Shown here piece by piece: positions 1-7,154 of a stretch of 10,346 nt of DNA (its first letter is position 1; every line of letters starts with the position of its first letter). The translations under genes were made by a program, and so were the position numbers. The stretch is from the NCBI GenBank assembly GCA_003513555.1, contig DOPG01000417.1, positions 23,898 through 34,243 of the forward strand, written 5' to 3'. Source of the DNA: Rhodopirellula sp. (GTDB lineage Bacteria; Planctomycetota; Planctomycetia; Pirellulales; Pirellulaceae). The notes beneath the pieces are model-generated. The model had not been told where the DNA came from. It did no database searches and worked only from the letters and a program-made list of their open reading frames with translations.

Positions 1-32
1 CCTTCAGTTGCCCCTTCAGCGTCGAGGAAGTT

Positions 33-551
33 ATGGAAATCTCCGCCAACGTATCGACACAGGTCCAGCGACTCTTTCTGGAAGACCTGCAAGTCGGAGA
101 TCAGTGGGTAAGCGATGAGCGGGAGATCACGGCTGAGGACGTCGCTGACTTTGCTGTGTTGACAGGCGACCATGATCCCCTGCACGAAGATGGGGGCATG
201 GCCTCACCGTTCGGTGAGCCTGTTGCTCATGGGTTGTTAGGATTGAGTGTTCTGGCTGGCCTTAGCAGCTCGCGACCGGCTGTGGCAACGCTGGCATTGG
301 TTGGCATCTCCGATTGGCAATTCGAATCACCTGTCTTCTTTGGTGATATTGTCTGTGTACGCACTGAAGTTCGTGAGGTGCAACCGCACGGACGTCGGGC
401 AGGACGCGTGACGTGGAGTCGCGAGCTGGTCAACCAGCACGGTCGGGTAGTTCAGCGAGGACACTTTGTGACACTCGTGTCTTCCCGCTCTCGAATTCGC
501 CGCGACCCAAAGCATGAGACAGTCTTGCCACGCTCGTTGCCGGCACGCTGA
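33..551 (+). CDS. MaoC-like (R)-specific enoyl-CoA hydratase family protein
   Basis: This 172-residue protein has the single hot-dog fold expected of the MaoC/hydratase-2 family, which adds water across the double bond of enoyl-CoA thioesters in the cytoplasm. The family motif is clear at residues 40-57: F40, then T44-G45-D46, P49-L50-H51 and a downstream Ala-Ser. D46 and H51 have the five-residue spacing of the catalytic Asp/His pair of hydratase 2. The position that is usually Asn before Pro is Asp48 here. A second conserved stretch, GEPVAHG (61-67), follows as in MaoC proteins. The ATG at 33 has GAGGAAG at 24-30, only 2-4 bases away. The frame is open to the left edge, so a start outside the window is possible, but the conserved fold is complete from residue 13 onward. 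The exact CoA substrate is unknown, and the last 25 residues are basic and not recognisable. Confidence 0.88.
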   Translation: MEISANVSTQVQRLFLEDLQVGDQWVSDEREITAEDVADFAVLTGDHDPLHEDGGMASPFGEPVAHGLLGLSVLAGLSSSRPAVATLALVGISDWQFESPVFFGDIVCVRTEVREVQPHGRRAGRVTWSRELVNQHGRVVQRGHFVTLVSSRSRIRRDPKHETVLPRSLPAR

Positions 552-873
552 AAACCTCCATTCCGCCAGCTTCTCGACCAAGACTCTTCGCAGGTGAATG
601 TCAGCTCCTCTGCGCATTCAGTCCTACGTGCAGGCGGCCGTGCTCGACGATGTCTGTGAATATTTGCGTTAAATCGAAGCATGGGCGATGATAGCATGCA
701 TCTCAGCTGGCAAACATGGTCAACCGCGTTACTGCTGGTCTCAGCATCTGGGGGCATTCATGTCTGTCGTTTTATGGTTGTCATTTTCTGAATGCAGCAA
801 ACACTGATGTGGTGACAGTCTTGAATTTATCCGAAGTAGCTGAAGTTAAATCAAATACGTTCAGCAATTGAAA
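552..873. other. Intergenic region, no convincing gene
   Basis: About 320 bases lie between the MaoC-like gene and the first sulfatase. No long frame here has a recognisable product. A 24-codon frame at 598-672 (+) has AGGTGA a few bases upstream but no recognisable content. I found no strong hairpin followed by a T-run after 551. TTGAAT at 821-826 could act as a -35 element for the sulfatase, but no good -10 stands at a normal distance. The sulfatase promoter presumably lies in this stretch. Confidence 0.5.
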
Positions 874-2319
874 ATGGTAAGAACAGAAATGATAAGTGGG
901 CGACTTTGCTTGATTAGTTTCATGACCTTTCTTGCAGTCATCTGTATCAGGGTTGCGAGTGGGTCACCGCCACACATTGTATTGGTGATGGCCGATGATC
1001 AGGGGTGGGGACAAACAGGGTATTATGGACACCCCATTCTCAAAACTCCGCATCTCGATGCAATGGCCGCATCGGGTTTGCGATTTGATCGATTTTACGC
1101 GGGCGCACCGGTTTGTTCACCAACACGCGCTAGTGTACTGACTGGTCGCGCAAATGATCGAACTGGTGTGTTGAGTCATGGTTACGCCTTGCGACGACAG
1201 GAAATCACTCTTCCTGCGATCCTTGCCAAAGCAGGTTACCGAACTGGTCACTTTGGAAAATGGCATCTCAATGCACTGCGTGGACCCGGCGTGCCCATTC
1301 TAAAAAGTGATGATCACAATCCTGGCGAATTCGGATTTCAGAGTTGGCTATCAGTCACAAACTTCTTTGATCGTGATCCGATTCTTAGTCGCCTGGGTGA
1401 ATTTGAAGAATTTGATGGGGATTCATCCGAGGTGGTAGTGGATCAGGCACTTGCTTTTCTCAAACAGAACGCAAAACAGTCGCCGACGTTTACTGTGATT
1501 TGGTACGGGACGCCCCACAGTCCCTTCAAAGCTGCTGATGCTGATATGGCGGGCTTCGAAGGTCTCGATGAAATTTCGAGAAATCATTACGGTGAACTTG
1601 TGGCTATGGATCGTAGCATCGGTACACTTCGCAAAGGACTCAGGGAACTTGGAATCGCTGATCAAACAATGCTTTGGTTTTGTAGTGACAATGGTGGTCT
1701 TCCAAAAATCAAACCCAGTACCGTTGGTGGACTTCGTGGAAATAAGGGAACCATTTACGAAGGTGGTTTGCGGGTGCCAGCAATTCTGGAATGGCCCGAG
1801 GTATTGAAGAAATCTCGGGTTACAGGTTATCCAGCAAGTGTTCTCGATATTCTGCCGACGGTTCTTGAAATCGCCAATGTTCCGTACCCGGATACGAAAA
1901 GACCACTCGACGGAATCAGTTTAGTGCCGCTGTTGAATGGAGAAATCGAAACGCGCAGAAAACCAATTCCATTCCGACATACGGGACGCGCAGCGTGGAT
2001 CGATAACAACATGAAGCTGCTTTCCAATAACATGCAGAAAGGTTCGTTTGCCTTATATGACCTCGCCGAGGATTCAGCAGAGCAGAATGATCTGGCCAAG
2101 AAGAAACCTGAGACGTTCCAGAAAATGCGACAACAACTTTTGAATTGGAGTCGAGGTGTTGATGCCAGCGGTAAAGGGAAAGATTACCCGACTGGAAAAA
2201 TTGATGTGGGTGAACCTGAACCTCGTTTCTGGACGGATGTCGAGGAATACAGGCCATATTTTGATGGCTGGCAGAAACGCTGGGAATATTCCTCGCGTCT
2301 AATGAAACGCAAAAAATAG
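874..2319 (+). CDS. Secreted type I (S1) sulfatase, arylsulfatase A-like
   Basis: The product hydrolyses sulfate esters using a formylglycine made from an active-site cysteine by a maturase encoded elsewhere. Numbered from the ATG at 874, the maturation motif C-S-P-T-R begins at Cys81, followed by ASVLTGR. Other family elements are present: metal-binding Asp41-Asp42 (MADDQG), GKWHL with Lys129 and His131, His215 in GTPHSPF, and Asp272-Asn273 in SDNGG. The N-terminus has a hydrophobic signal segment (roughly residues 10-27) ending VASGS, so export is likely. The length of about 480 residues is normal. A TTG at 868 is in frame and would add two residues; an ATG at 889 also leaves an intact signal peptide. 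No clear Shine-Dalgarno decides between them. The substrate is unknown: S1 enzymes act on many sulfated glycans, and this one resembles the arylsulfatase/GalNAc-6-sulfatase type only in general terms. It lies upstream of, but is probably transcribed separately from, the CBS gene. Confidence 0.96.
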   Translation: MVRTEMISGRLCLISFMTFLAVICIRVASGSPPHIVLVMADDQGWGQTGYYGHPILKTPHLDAMAASGLRFDRFYAGAPVCSPTRASVLTGRANDRTGVLSHGYALRRQEITLPAILAKAGYRTGHFGKWHLNALRGPGVPILKSDDHNPGEFGFQSWLSVTNFFDRDPILSRLGEFEEFDGDSSEVVVDQALAFLKQNAKQSPTFTVIWYGTPHSPFKAADADMAGFEGLDEISRNHYGELVAMDRSIGTLRKGLRELGIADQTMLWFCSDNGGLPKIKPSTVGGLRGNKGTIYEGGLRVPAILEWPEVLKKSRVTGYPASVLDILPTVLEIANVPYPDTKRPLDGISLVPLLNGEIETRRKPIPFRHTGRAAWIDNNMKLLSNNMQKGSFALYDLAEDSAEQNDLAKKKPETFQKMRQQLLNWSRGVDASGKGKDYPTGKIDVGEPEPRFWTDVEEYRPYFDGWQKRWEYSSRLMKRKK

Positions 2320-2369
2320 TTTGCGCATTTTTTCACAAGCTGCTGTGATGCAACGATTGTCTTGAAAAA

Positions 2370-2398
2370 TTGACTCCACTTTGTGTGACTCCTAGATT
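2370..2398 (+). promoter_or_regulatory. Candidate sigma70-type promoter for the CBS-domain gene
   Basis: TTGACT (2370-2375) matches the -35 consensus at five of six positions. After a 17-base spacer, TAGATT (2393-2398) matches the -10 consensus at four of six. The site lies between the sulfatase stop and the CBS start and would give a leader of roughly 55 bases. The TTG of this -35 is also an in-frame potential start codon, which makes it an unlikely translation start. Planctomycete promoter rules are poorly known, so this remains a prediction. Confidence 0.4.
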
Positions 2399-2447
2399 GG
2401 GGGTGGCCGCTAATCAGAAGCGTCTACTCATTTGTCCCACAATGTCG

Positions 2448-2453
2448 AGGGAG
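2448..2453 (+). promoter_or_regulatory. Ribosome binding site deciding the CBS gene start
   Basis: AGGGAG stands six bases before the ATG at 2460. This favours 2460 over the in-frame ATG at 2442, which lies upstream of the site, and over the TTG at 2370. The protein encoded from 2460 begins directly ahead of the first CBS domain. Confidence 0.65.
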
Positions 2454-2459
2454 TTTCTT

Positions 2460-3395
2460 ATGTATGAGATGAAGACTGTTCGCGATTTTATGCGATGTCA
2501 GTTGGTAACGCTTGATCCAGAAACTTGTGTGCTTGATGGGATAGGGAATTTATTGAAGCACAATATTTCGGGTGCGCCAGTGGTTGATTCCAGTGGGGTT
2601 CTTTTGGGCGTGTTCAGCGAAAAGTGTTCCATGAGTTCGTTGACGAGTGTGTTGGAAATCGGCTTCGAATCAGGGATGTCCGTGCCTCGTGTGAAATCAT
2701 TCATGACGCGTGACTTAGTGACACTGAGCCCAGAGATTGATGTGTTTGATGCGATCGATCATCTACTGAAAAAATGCATTTCTGGCGCACCGGTGATCAA
2801 TGCGGAGGGTGAGTATCAGGGAGTGTTTTCAGAGAAGACTGCGATGCAGGCTTTGATTGCAGCAGTTTATGATCAACTTCCAGGTACATCCGTGGCGCAC
2901 TACATGGATTTAGATCGGAATCGATTGGTGAGCGAGGAGGATCTGCTACTGGATGTGGCGCACCGATTTCAAAAGACTCCGTATCGGCGTTTTCCAGTGC
3001 TGCGTGGCAATAGACTTGTGGGTCAGATAAGTCGGCGTGATGTTTTGCAAGCTGAGCAGTGCATGGCGTTGGATGTGCAAGCACGTTTTCGAAGTGCTGG
3101 TGATTCCCCTGAGAAACGCGCGGCTATCATCTCGCGAAGGGTGGGAGATTATATGGATCGTGATGCTCTGACGACGTGCAAGGGAGCCGACTTGCTTAGC
3201 GTGGCGCAGATGTTTCTCAACTCGCCCTACCGACGTCTTCCTATTCTAGAGCATGGGAAGTTGGTAGGGCTGGTGAGTCGGCGCGACGTACTGCAGGCAG
3301 CGGCTGGCCTGTTGCGTCCTTCGGCAACCCGGTGCACGCCAGAAACGCTGTATCTGAGTCCCGTTCGGAAATCAGTTCCCGATTCTTTGCGATAA
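2460..3395 (+). CDS. Protein of four tandem CBS domains
   Basis: The 311-residue protein has no signal peptide, membrane segment or catalytic domain and consists almost wholly of four CBS domains: about residues 7-62, 78-134, 146-198 and 228-280. CBS domains pair into Bateman modules that bind adenosine nucleotides or similar ligands and regulate partners. The repeats fall into two classes. Domains 1 and 2 share ISGAPV and GVFSEK. Domains 3 and 4 share PYRR, LVG and SRRDVLQA. The Ser-x-x-Asp signature typical of nucleotide ribose contact is present in domain 3 (Ser191/Asp194) and domain 4 (Ser273/Asp276). In domains 1 and 2 it reads Ser-Glu-Lys-Cys and Ser-Glu-Lys-Thr, without the Asp. About 30 residues follow domain 4 with no recognisable feature. 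The partner is unknown and the flanking sulfatases give no clear hint. The following gene converges on it across 52 bases. Confidence 0.92.
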   Translation: MYEMKTVRDFMRCQLVTLDPETCVLDGIGNLLKHNISGAPVVDSSGVLLGVFSEKCSMSSLTSVLEIGFESGMSVPRVKSFMTRDLVTLSPEIDVFDAIDHLLKKCISGAPVINAEGEYQGVFSEKTAMQALIAAVYDQLPGTSVAHYMDLDRNRLVSEEDLLLDVAHRFQKTPYRRFPVLRGNRLVGQISRRDVLQAEQCMALDVQARFRSAGDSPEKRAAIISRRVGDYMDRDALTTCKGADLLSVAQMFLNSPYRRLPILEHGKLVGLVSRRDVLQAAAGLLRPSATRCTPETLYLSPVRKSVPDSLR

Positions 3396-3447
3396 GCACA
3401 GGCTGCCCGGCAGAATGTATTGCGGGACTCGCATGAACGGTCCAAGA

Positions 3448-5022
3448 TCACTTTTGGCCGGCTTGTTTTTTGGGCTTGTTGCGTCTTGCACGACCGGGGT
3501 CATCGTCGGGGCTGACTGCATACTGTTTGCGAAGGCGTTTTAATTCCGATTTCATGTATTGCTGAACTTCAGCGTACTCCGGATCATCAAACACACTTCG
3601 TAATTCATTCGGGTCTTCTTTCAAATCGAATAATTCCCAATCGTCAATCTTCTTCCCTTCTAACGCATAGAAGTGAATTAATTTGTGTTGGCCATTCGTG
3701 ACTCCGTAGTGGCGTGCCACATTATGCCCGCCAGGATTTTCGTAGTATTGGTAGTAAAACGCCGTTCGCCAATCATCAGGAGTTTTTCCTTCGAGTATTG
3801 GGACGAGACTTTTTCCCTGCATATCCGCGGGGATATCAACTCCTGCAACATCTAGAAAGGTTTCCGGGAAGTCGAGATTGGAAACAATGTCATCGTTGAT
3901 GGTGCCCGGTTTCACATGGCCAGGCCATCGGATTAGCAATGGGGTTTTCAAGGATTCTTCGTACATCCATCGTTTGTCAAACCAGCCATGCTCACCTAGG
4001 TACCAGCCTTGGTCCGATGAGTAAATGACAATGGTATTGTCAGACAAACCTGCAGTGTCCAGATAGTCGAGCACCTGACCGACACCATCATCAACACTCT
4101 TGACGCATCGGAGGTAGTCTTTCGCGTAACGCTGGTACTTCCACTGCAGAATTTCTTTTTCTGACATCGTGGCACGCGCTTTTTCGAACGCCGCATTCTT
4201 GGGGCCGTAAGCGGCGTCCCATACCTTGATCTGTTCCGGGGTCATGGTGCCGTGCCCCTGCAACTTGAGATCTCTCGGATTCAAGTGGTGTCGCATGGTC
4301 ATGGTTTGCCGACCTGCTGCCTGGGTGCGGCCAGAGTAGTCGTCGTACATTGTTGCCGGTTCAGGCAGCGTCACATCATCCAGCCAATTCAGATACTTTG
4401 GCGCAGGCATCCAGTTTCGGTGCGGCGCCTTGTGTTGGTACATCACCATGAATGGTTTACTTGGATCACGCTTCTCTGTCATCCAGTTCAGTAATTTGTC
4501 TGTGATGATTTCAGTCGTGTAGCCCACATGTTTCTGAGTGATGGGCTGACCATCTTCACCAGCCGTAATCATGGGGGGGTTGTAATAGGGACCTTGTCCC
4601 TTGAGCACATCGTAGTAATCGTAGCCTTGCGGTGTGGAAGCCAGATGCCATTTTCCGACCACGGCAGTTTGGTAACCGTGGGCCTGCAAAAGTTTAGGAA
4701 ATGTCTGTTGGTCTCCATTGAATCGATTGCCATTGCGGATGAAGCCGTTGAGATGGCTGTACTTGCCCGTTTGAATTACAGCGCGACTGGGGCCGCAAAT
4801 GGAGTTGGTCACATAGCAACGATCAAAACGCATGCCTTCATTAGCAATGCGATCCAGATTGGGAGTTGTAATTCGAGAAGGATCGTAGGCGCTGAGTGCC
4901 TGTTCGCAGTGATCATCTGTGAAAATGAACACAATATTTGGAGGTGGATCAGCGGCATGGGACCATGAAGTGATAGACAGCAAGATGGTCAGTGCTGCCG
5001 AATTAAAAATCAGTCGCTGCAT
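3448..5022 (-). CDS. Secreted type I (S1) sulfatase
   Basis: This 524-residue sulfatase is distinct from the one at 874-2319. The maturation motif C-G-P-S-R starts at Cys76, followed by AVIQTGK. Metal ligands Asp36-Asp37 lie in FTDDH, Lys124/His126 in GKWHL, His197 and His201 in YQHKAPH, and Asp337-Gln338 in SSDQGW. A signal peptide spans residues 1-23, with likely cleavage after SHA. The ATG at 5022 was chosen because the signal peptide starts there; an in-frame start at 5064 would add 14 non-hydrophobic residues in front of it. The C-terminal third (ELFDLKEDPNELRSV and beyond) is the usual C-terminal region of this sulfatase type, and the protein ends in a basic, Lys-rich tail. FTDDH instead of the commoner DDQ, and the overall layout, recall GlcNAc-6-sulfatase/arylsulfatase relatives, but the substrate is not settled. 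The gene is divergent from the DUF1080 gene and convergent with the CBS gene. Confidence 0.96.
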   Translation of the reverse strand: MQRLIFNSAALTILLSITSWSHAADPPPNIVFIFTDDHCEQALSAYDPSRITTPNLDRIANEGMRFDRCYVTNSICGPSRAVIQTGKYSHLNGFIRNGNRFNGDQQTFPKLLQAHGYQTAVVGKWHLASTPQGYDYYDVLKGQGPYYNPPMITAGEDGQPITQKHVGYTTEIITDKLLNWMTEKRDPSKPFMVMYQHKAPHRNWMPAPKYLNWLDDVTLPEPATMYDDYSGRTQAAGRQTMTMRHHLNPRDLKLQGHGTMTPEQIKVWDAAYGPKNAAFEKARATMSEKEILQWKYQRYAKDYLRCVKSVDDGVGQVLDYLDTAGLSDNTIVIYSSDQGWYLGEHGWFDKRWMYEESLKTPLLIRWPGHVKPGTINDDIVSNLDFPETFLDVAGVDIPADMQGKSLVPILEGKTPDDWRTAFYYQYYENPGGHNVARHYGVTNGQHKLIHFYALEGKKIDDWELFDLKEDPNELRSVFDDPEYAEVQQYMKSELKRLRKQYAVSPDDDPGRARRNKPKKQAGQK

Positions 5023-5023
5023 C

Positions 5024-5055
5024 GGGTGGGGACCTGAGAAGGGGGCTTGGGCGGG
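5024..5055 (+). other. G-run cluster with quadruplex potential before the second sulfatase
   Basis: Five runs of three or more G lie on the + strand: 5024-5026, 5028-5031, 5041-5045, 5049-5051 and 5053-5055. Loops are 1, 9, 3 and 1 bases. The cluster begins one base upstream of the minus-strand ATG, so the sulfatase leader RNA would be C-rich and the G-rich strand would be the template. The 9-base loop breaks the strict quadruplex rule but fits relaxed ones. It lies in the 239-base region between the divergent sulfatase and DUF1080 starts, where I found no clear promoter or operator. Confidence 0.35.
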
Positions 5056-5261
5056 AAGGTGCATACCGGGCTATCTGCCCACCTCTCTATGATAGCGGGT
5101 AAATCTGGCGATGATCGAATGGAACGTAGCATATTTTCCGCCGCAAGCAGCCACGGTTTTGGTTTCCGTCTCATCGTCCAGTGGCATTTGGCATATGTTG
5201 AACTACAGTATGGAGGATGTTCTTCCCGCCTTGAATCCTCTTGCTCGTGACTTTTGCACTC

Positions 5262-6455
5262 ATGCGATACCTGCTTACCACCGTTTTTCTGGCGTTTGCT
5301 TGCACCTCTACCTTGATCGCGGATAATAAAGGGAAGGGGCCAGCCTTCACCGAGCCACCTAAAGGTGATAGGGACTTTGCTTTGATGGGTGAATTCCTGG
5401 GTGAGATCACGCCCGTCGACGGTGAGAAAGAACAGCTTGGCTTACAGTTGCGGGCTCTCGGAGACGGATCGTTTGATGCACAATCATTCTTGGGCGGCTT
5501 GCCCGGACAGGATAGGCACAAGCCAGAAGCGTTCCGCATGATCGGTCAACGGTCAGAAGATTTCGTGGTTCTCTCCGGTGGGCCGTGGGTCATGATTGTT
5601 GAGAAGGATCACTGTCTGCTGGTCGATCGAAAAGGCAACAAGATTGGCAAGTTGAATCGCTTGCAACGGTCGAGCCCTAGCATGGGAGCCCTTCCTCCAG
5701 AAGATGCCGTCGTCTTATTCAATGGAAAAAATGTTGATCAGTTTACAAATGCACAAATGACCAAAGATGGACTGCTAATGGAGGGTGCCGACCTGAAACC
5801 AATGTTTCAGGACTTTAACTTGCATGTTGAATTCCGGATCCCCTACATGCCTAAGGCTGGGGGACAGAGTCGCGGTAATAGCGGACTCTATTTGCAAAGT
5901 CGTTATGAGTGCCAAGTGCTCGATTCGTTTGGGCTCGATCGACTTCAGGATGGTCTGGGAGCGCTGTACCGGTTTAAAAAACCTGATGTGAACATGGCCT
6001 TACCTCCGCTCAGTTGGCAAACTTATGATGTGCAATTCACCGCACCACGATGGGCTGCTGATGGGTCGAAAGTCCGGAATGCTAGAGTCACGTCGTGGAT
6101 CAACGGAGTGAAAGTGCAGGATAATGTCGAGTTACCCAATAAAACGGGTGCTGGGCAGCAAGAAGAGCCAATCTTATTGCCGACGAAATTTCAAAATCAC
6201 GGTGACCCAGTGAGATTCCGAAATGTCTGGTTAGTTGACAGAGGCTTGGCAACAGGCGAGTTTCCTGTCTATCCCACGAAAGAAGAATTGGAAGCTGCGA
6301 AGAAAGCCAAGTTAGCCGCAGAGAAGAAGTTAGCCGCAGAGAAGAAGGCAGCTGCAGAGAAGGCAGCTGCAGAGAAGGCAGCCGCAGAGAAGAAGGCAGT
6401 TGCAGAGAAGGCAGCTGTAGAGAAGAAGCCTGAACCTGCAGCGGTCAAGGACTGA
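5262..6455 (+). CDS. Secreted DUF1080 / 3-keto-disaccharide hydrolase family protein with Ala/Glu/Lys tail
   Basis: The 397-residue protein starts with a signal peptide (residues 1-20, likely cleavage after LIA). The ATG at 5262 was chosen because this signal begins there; a TTG at 5241 would add seven residues. Residues 21-147 form a separate region (GDRDFALMGEFLGEI near its start) that I do not recognise as a named domain. Residues 148-326 are the DUF1080 domain (PF06439), a jelly-roll fold, opening VVLFNGKNVDQF and carrying GNSGLYLQSRYECQVLDSFG at 206-225. Members of this family cleave or bind modified glycans and are very abundant in planctomycetes. The tail from about residue 339 is almost entirely Ala, Glu and Lys in AAEK-type repeats and is predicted to be a long charged helix. 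The sulfatase across the divergent region suggests a shared role in polysaccharide breakdown; catalytic activity itself is an inference. Confidence 0.92.
   Translation: MRYLLTTVFLAFACTSTLIADNKGKGPAFTEPPKGDRDFALMGEFLGEITPVDGEKEQLGLQLRALGDGSFDAQSFLGGLPGQDRHKPEAFRMIGQRSEDFVVLSGGPWVMIVEKDHCLLVDRKGNKIGKLNRLQRSSPSMGALPPEDAVVLFNGKNVDQFTNAQMTKDGLLMEGADLKPMFQDFNLHVEFRIPYMPKAGGQSRGNSGLYLQSRYECQVLDSFGLDRLQDGLGALYRFKKPDVNMALPPLSWQTYDVQFTAPRWAADGSKVRNARVTSWINGVKVQDNVELPNKTGAGQQEEPILLPTKFQNHGDPVRFRNVWLVDRGLATGEFPVYPTKEELEAAKKAKLAAEKKLAAEKKAAAEKAAAEKAAAEKKAVAEKAAVEKKPEPAAVKD
6309..6428 (+). repeat. In-frame 15/18-base tandem repeats encoding the Ala/Glu/Lys tail
   Basis: An 18-base unit, aagttagccgcagagaag, occurs twice in a row (6309-6326 and 6327-6344). 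It is followed by 15-base units of the form gcagctgcagagaag, some lengthened by an extra aag codon and with single-base changes (gcagcc, gcagtt, gctgta). All units are multiples of three, so copy-number change would alter tail length without shifting the frame. Confidence 0.85.
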
Positions 6456-6467
6456 TCGCACCGGCTG

Positions 6468-7154
6468 TTAGCTAGCGGTTGAATTTGCTCGGCTGGCTTG
6501 TTCTGTTTGATTCATCGATTCTTCGGTCACTTGACCGTCCACGATATGGAAACACCGGTCGGCCAGAGCGGTTGCTTCGGCAGCGTTATGCGTGATGTGC
6601 AGGGTTGTGACACCGGTGTTTTCGGTCAGCGTGCGCAACAACGTCTGGATTTCTTCACGTGTTTCAGCATCCAAAGCGCTCAGTGGTTCATCGAGCAGTA
6701 GCACTGTGGGGCGAAAAGAGAGTGCACGACCAAGGGCAACACGTTGAGACTCGCCCCCGCTAAGTCCCTCGATCTGTCTTTTCAACAGATGGGTAATGCC
6801 CAGCATTTCTGCAAGTTCATGCACGCGCCGTTCAATTTGCGTTGTGTGAAATCGTCGCAAGTGTAACGCGAATTTGAGATGTTCAGCGACCGAAAAGGTG
6901 GGGAACAGGGCGAGATCTTGAGGCACGTAGCCGATTTCGCGATCACCGGGCGGCCAGTCTGTGACATCCATGCCACGAATCATGATTTTTCCACTCTGGA
7001 CGCGCCTTAGCCCACACAAGGATTCCAAAATGGTGGTCTTGCCTCGACCCGTTCGACCCATCAAAACCGCGTACTGGCCGCTGCCAATCTCAAAAGTGAC
7101 ATCCTTCAATTGAAAGTCACCGGCCCTTATGCATACGTTTTGGAACTCAATCAT
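6468..7154 (-). CDS. ABC transporter ATP-binding protein, ModC-like, short form
   Basis: The 228-residue protein is the cytoplasmic ATPase of the importer encoded just upstream. Walker A is GRTGRGKT (33-40), the Q-loop Gln is 79, the ABC signature LSGGE is 131-135, Walker B VLLLDEP is 151-157, the D-loop SALD is 159-162 and the switch His is 189. An Arg precedes GKT in Walker A where Ser or Ala is usual. The sequence is of the molybdate/sulfate/spermidine importer type, but it ends about 25 residues after the nucleotide-binding fold. It therefore lacks the C-terminal TOBE/MOP oxyanion-sensing domain of full-length ModC, which is around 350 residues. The ATG at 7154 overlaps the permease stop in an ATGA (7151-7154), which points to translational coupling; longer in-frame extension into the permease is not credible. 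The stop lies 12 bases from that of the convergent DUF1080 gene. Confidence 0.93.
   Translation of the reverse strand: MIEFQNVCIRAGDFQLKDVTFEIGSGQYAVLMGRTGRGKTTILESLCGLRRVQSGKIMIRGMDVTDWPPGDREIGYVPQDLALFPTFSVAEHLKFALHLRRFHTTQIERRVHELAEMLGITHLLKRQIEGLSGGESQRVALGRALSFRPTVLLLDEPLSALDAETREEIQTLLRTLTENTGVTTLHITHNAAEATALADRCFHIVDGQVTEESMNQTEQASRANSTAS

Noticed and set aside
598..672. A 24-codon frame (+) with AGGTGA just upstream, in the gap before the first sulfatase.
   Set aside because: Too short, no recognisable sequence, and such frames are expected by chance; not listed as a gene.
2333..2346. Small inverted repeat after the first sulfatase stop (CACA...TGTG).
   Set aside because: Imperfect short stem, and the T-run lies before it rather than after; not a credible intrinsic terminator.
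2370..2459. In-frame extension of the CBS protein back to a TTG at 2370.
   Set aside because: The added residues do not look like a domain, the TTG sits in a likely -35 element, and a good ribosome binding site precedes the ATG at 2460.
4528..4968. A 146-codon plus-strand frame inside the second sulfatase gene.
   Set aside because: It lies antisense to well-conserved sulfatase codons and its product resembles no known protein; it is a shadow frame.
5187..5216. TTGGCA (5188-5193) and TATGGA (5209-5214) as a promoter for the DUF1080 gene.
   Set aside because: The spacer is only 15 bases and the -10 match is poor; not strong enough to list.
6460..6479. Possible hairpin between the convergent DUF1080 and ATPase genes.
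   Set aside because: The stem is only about six pairs with a bulge and no T-run follows on either strand, so it is not called a terminator.
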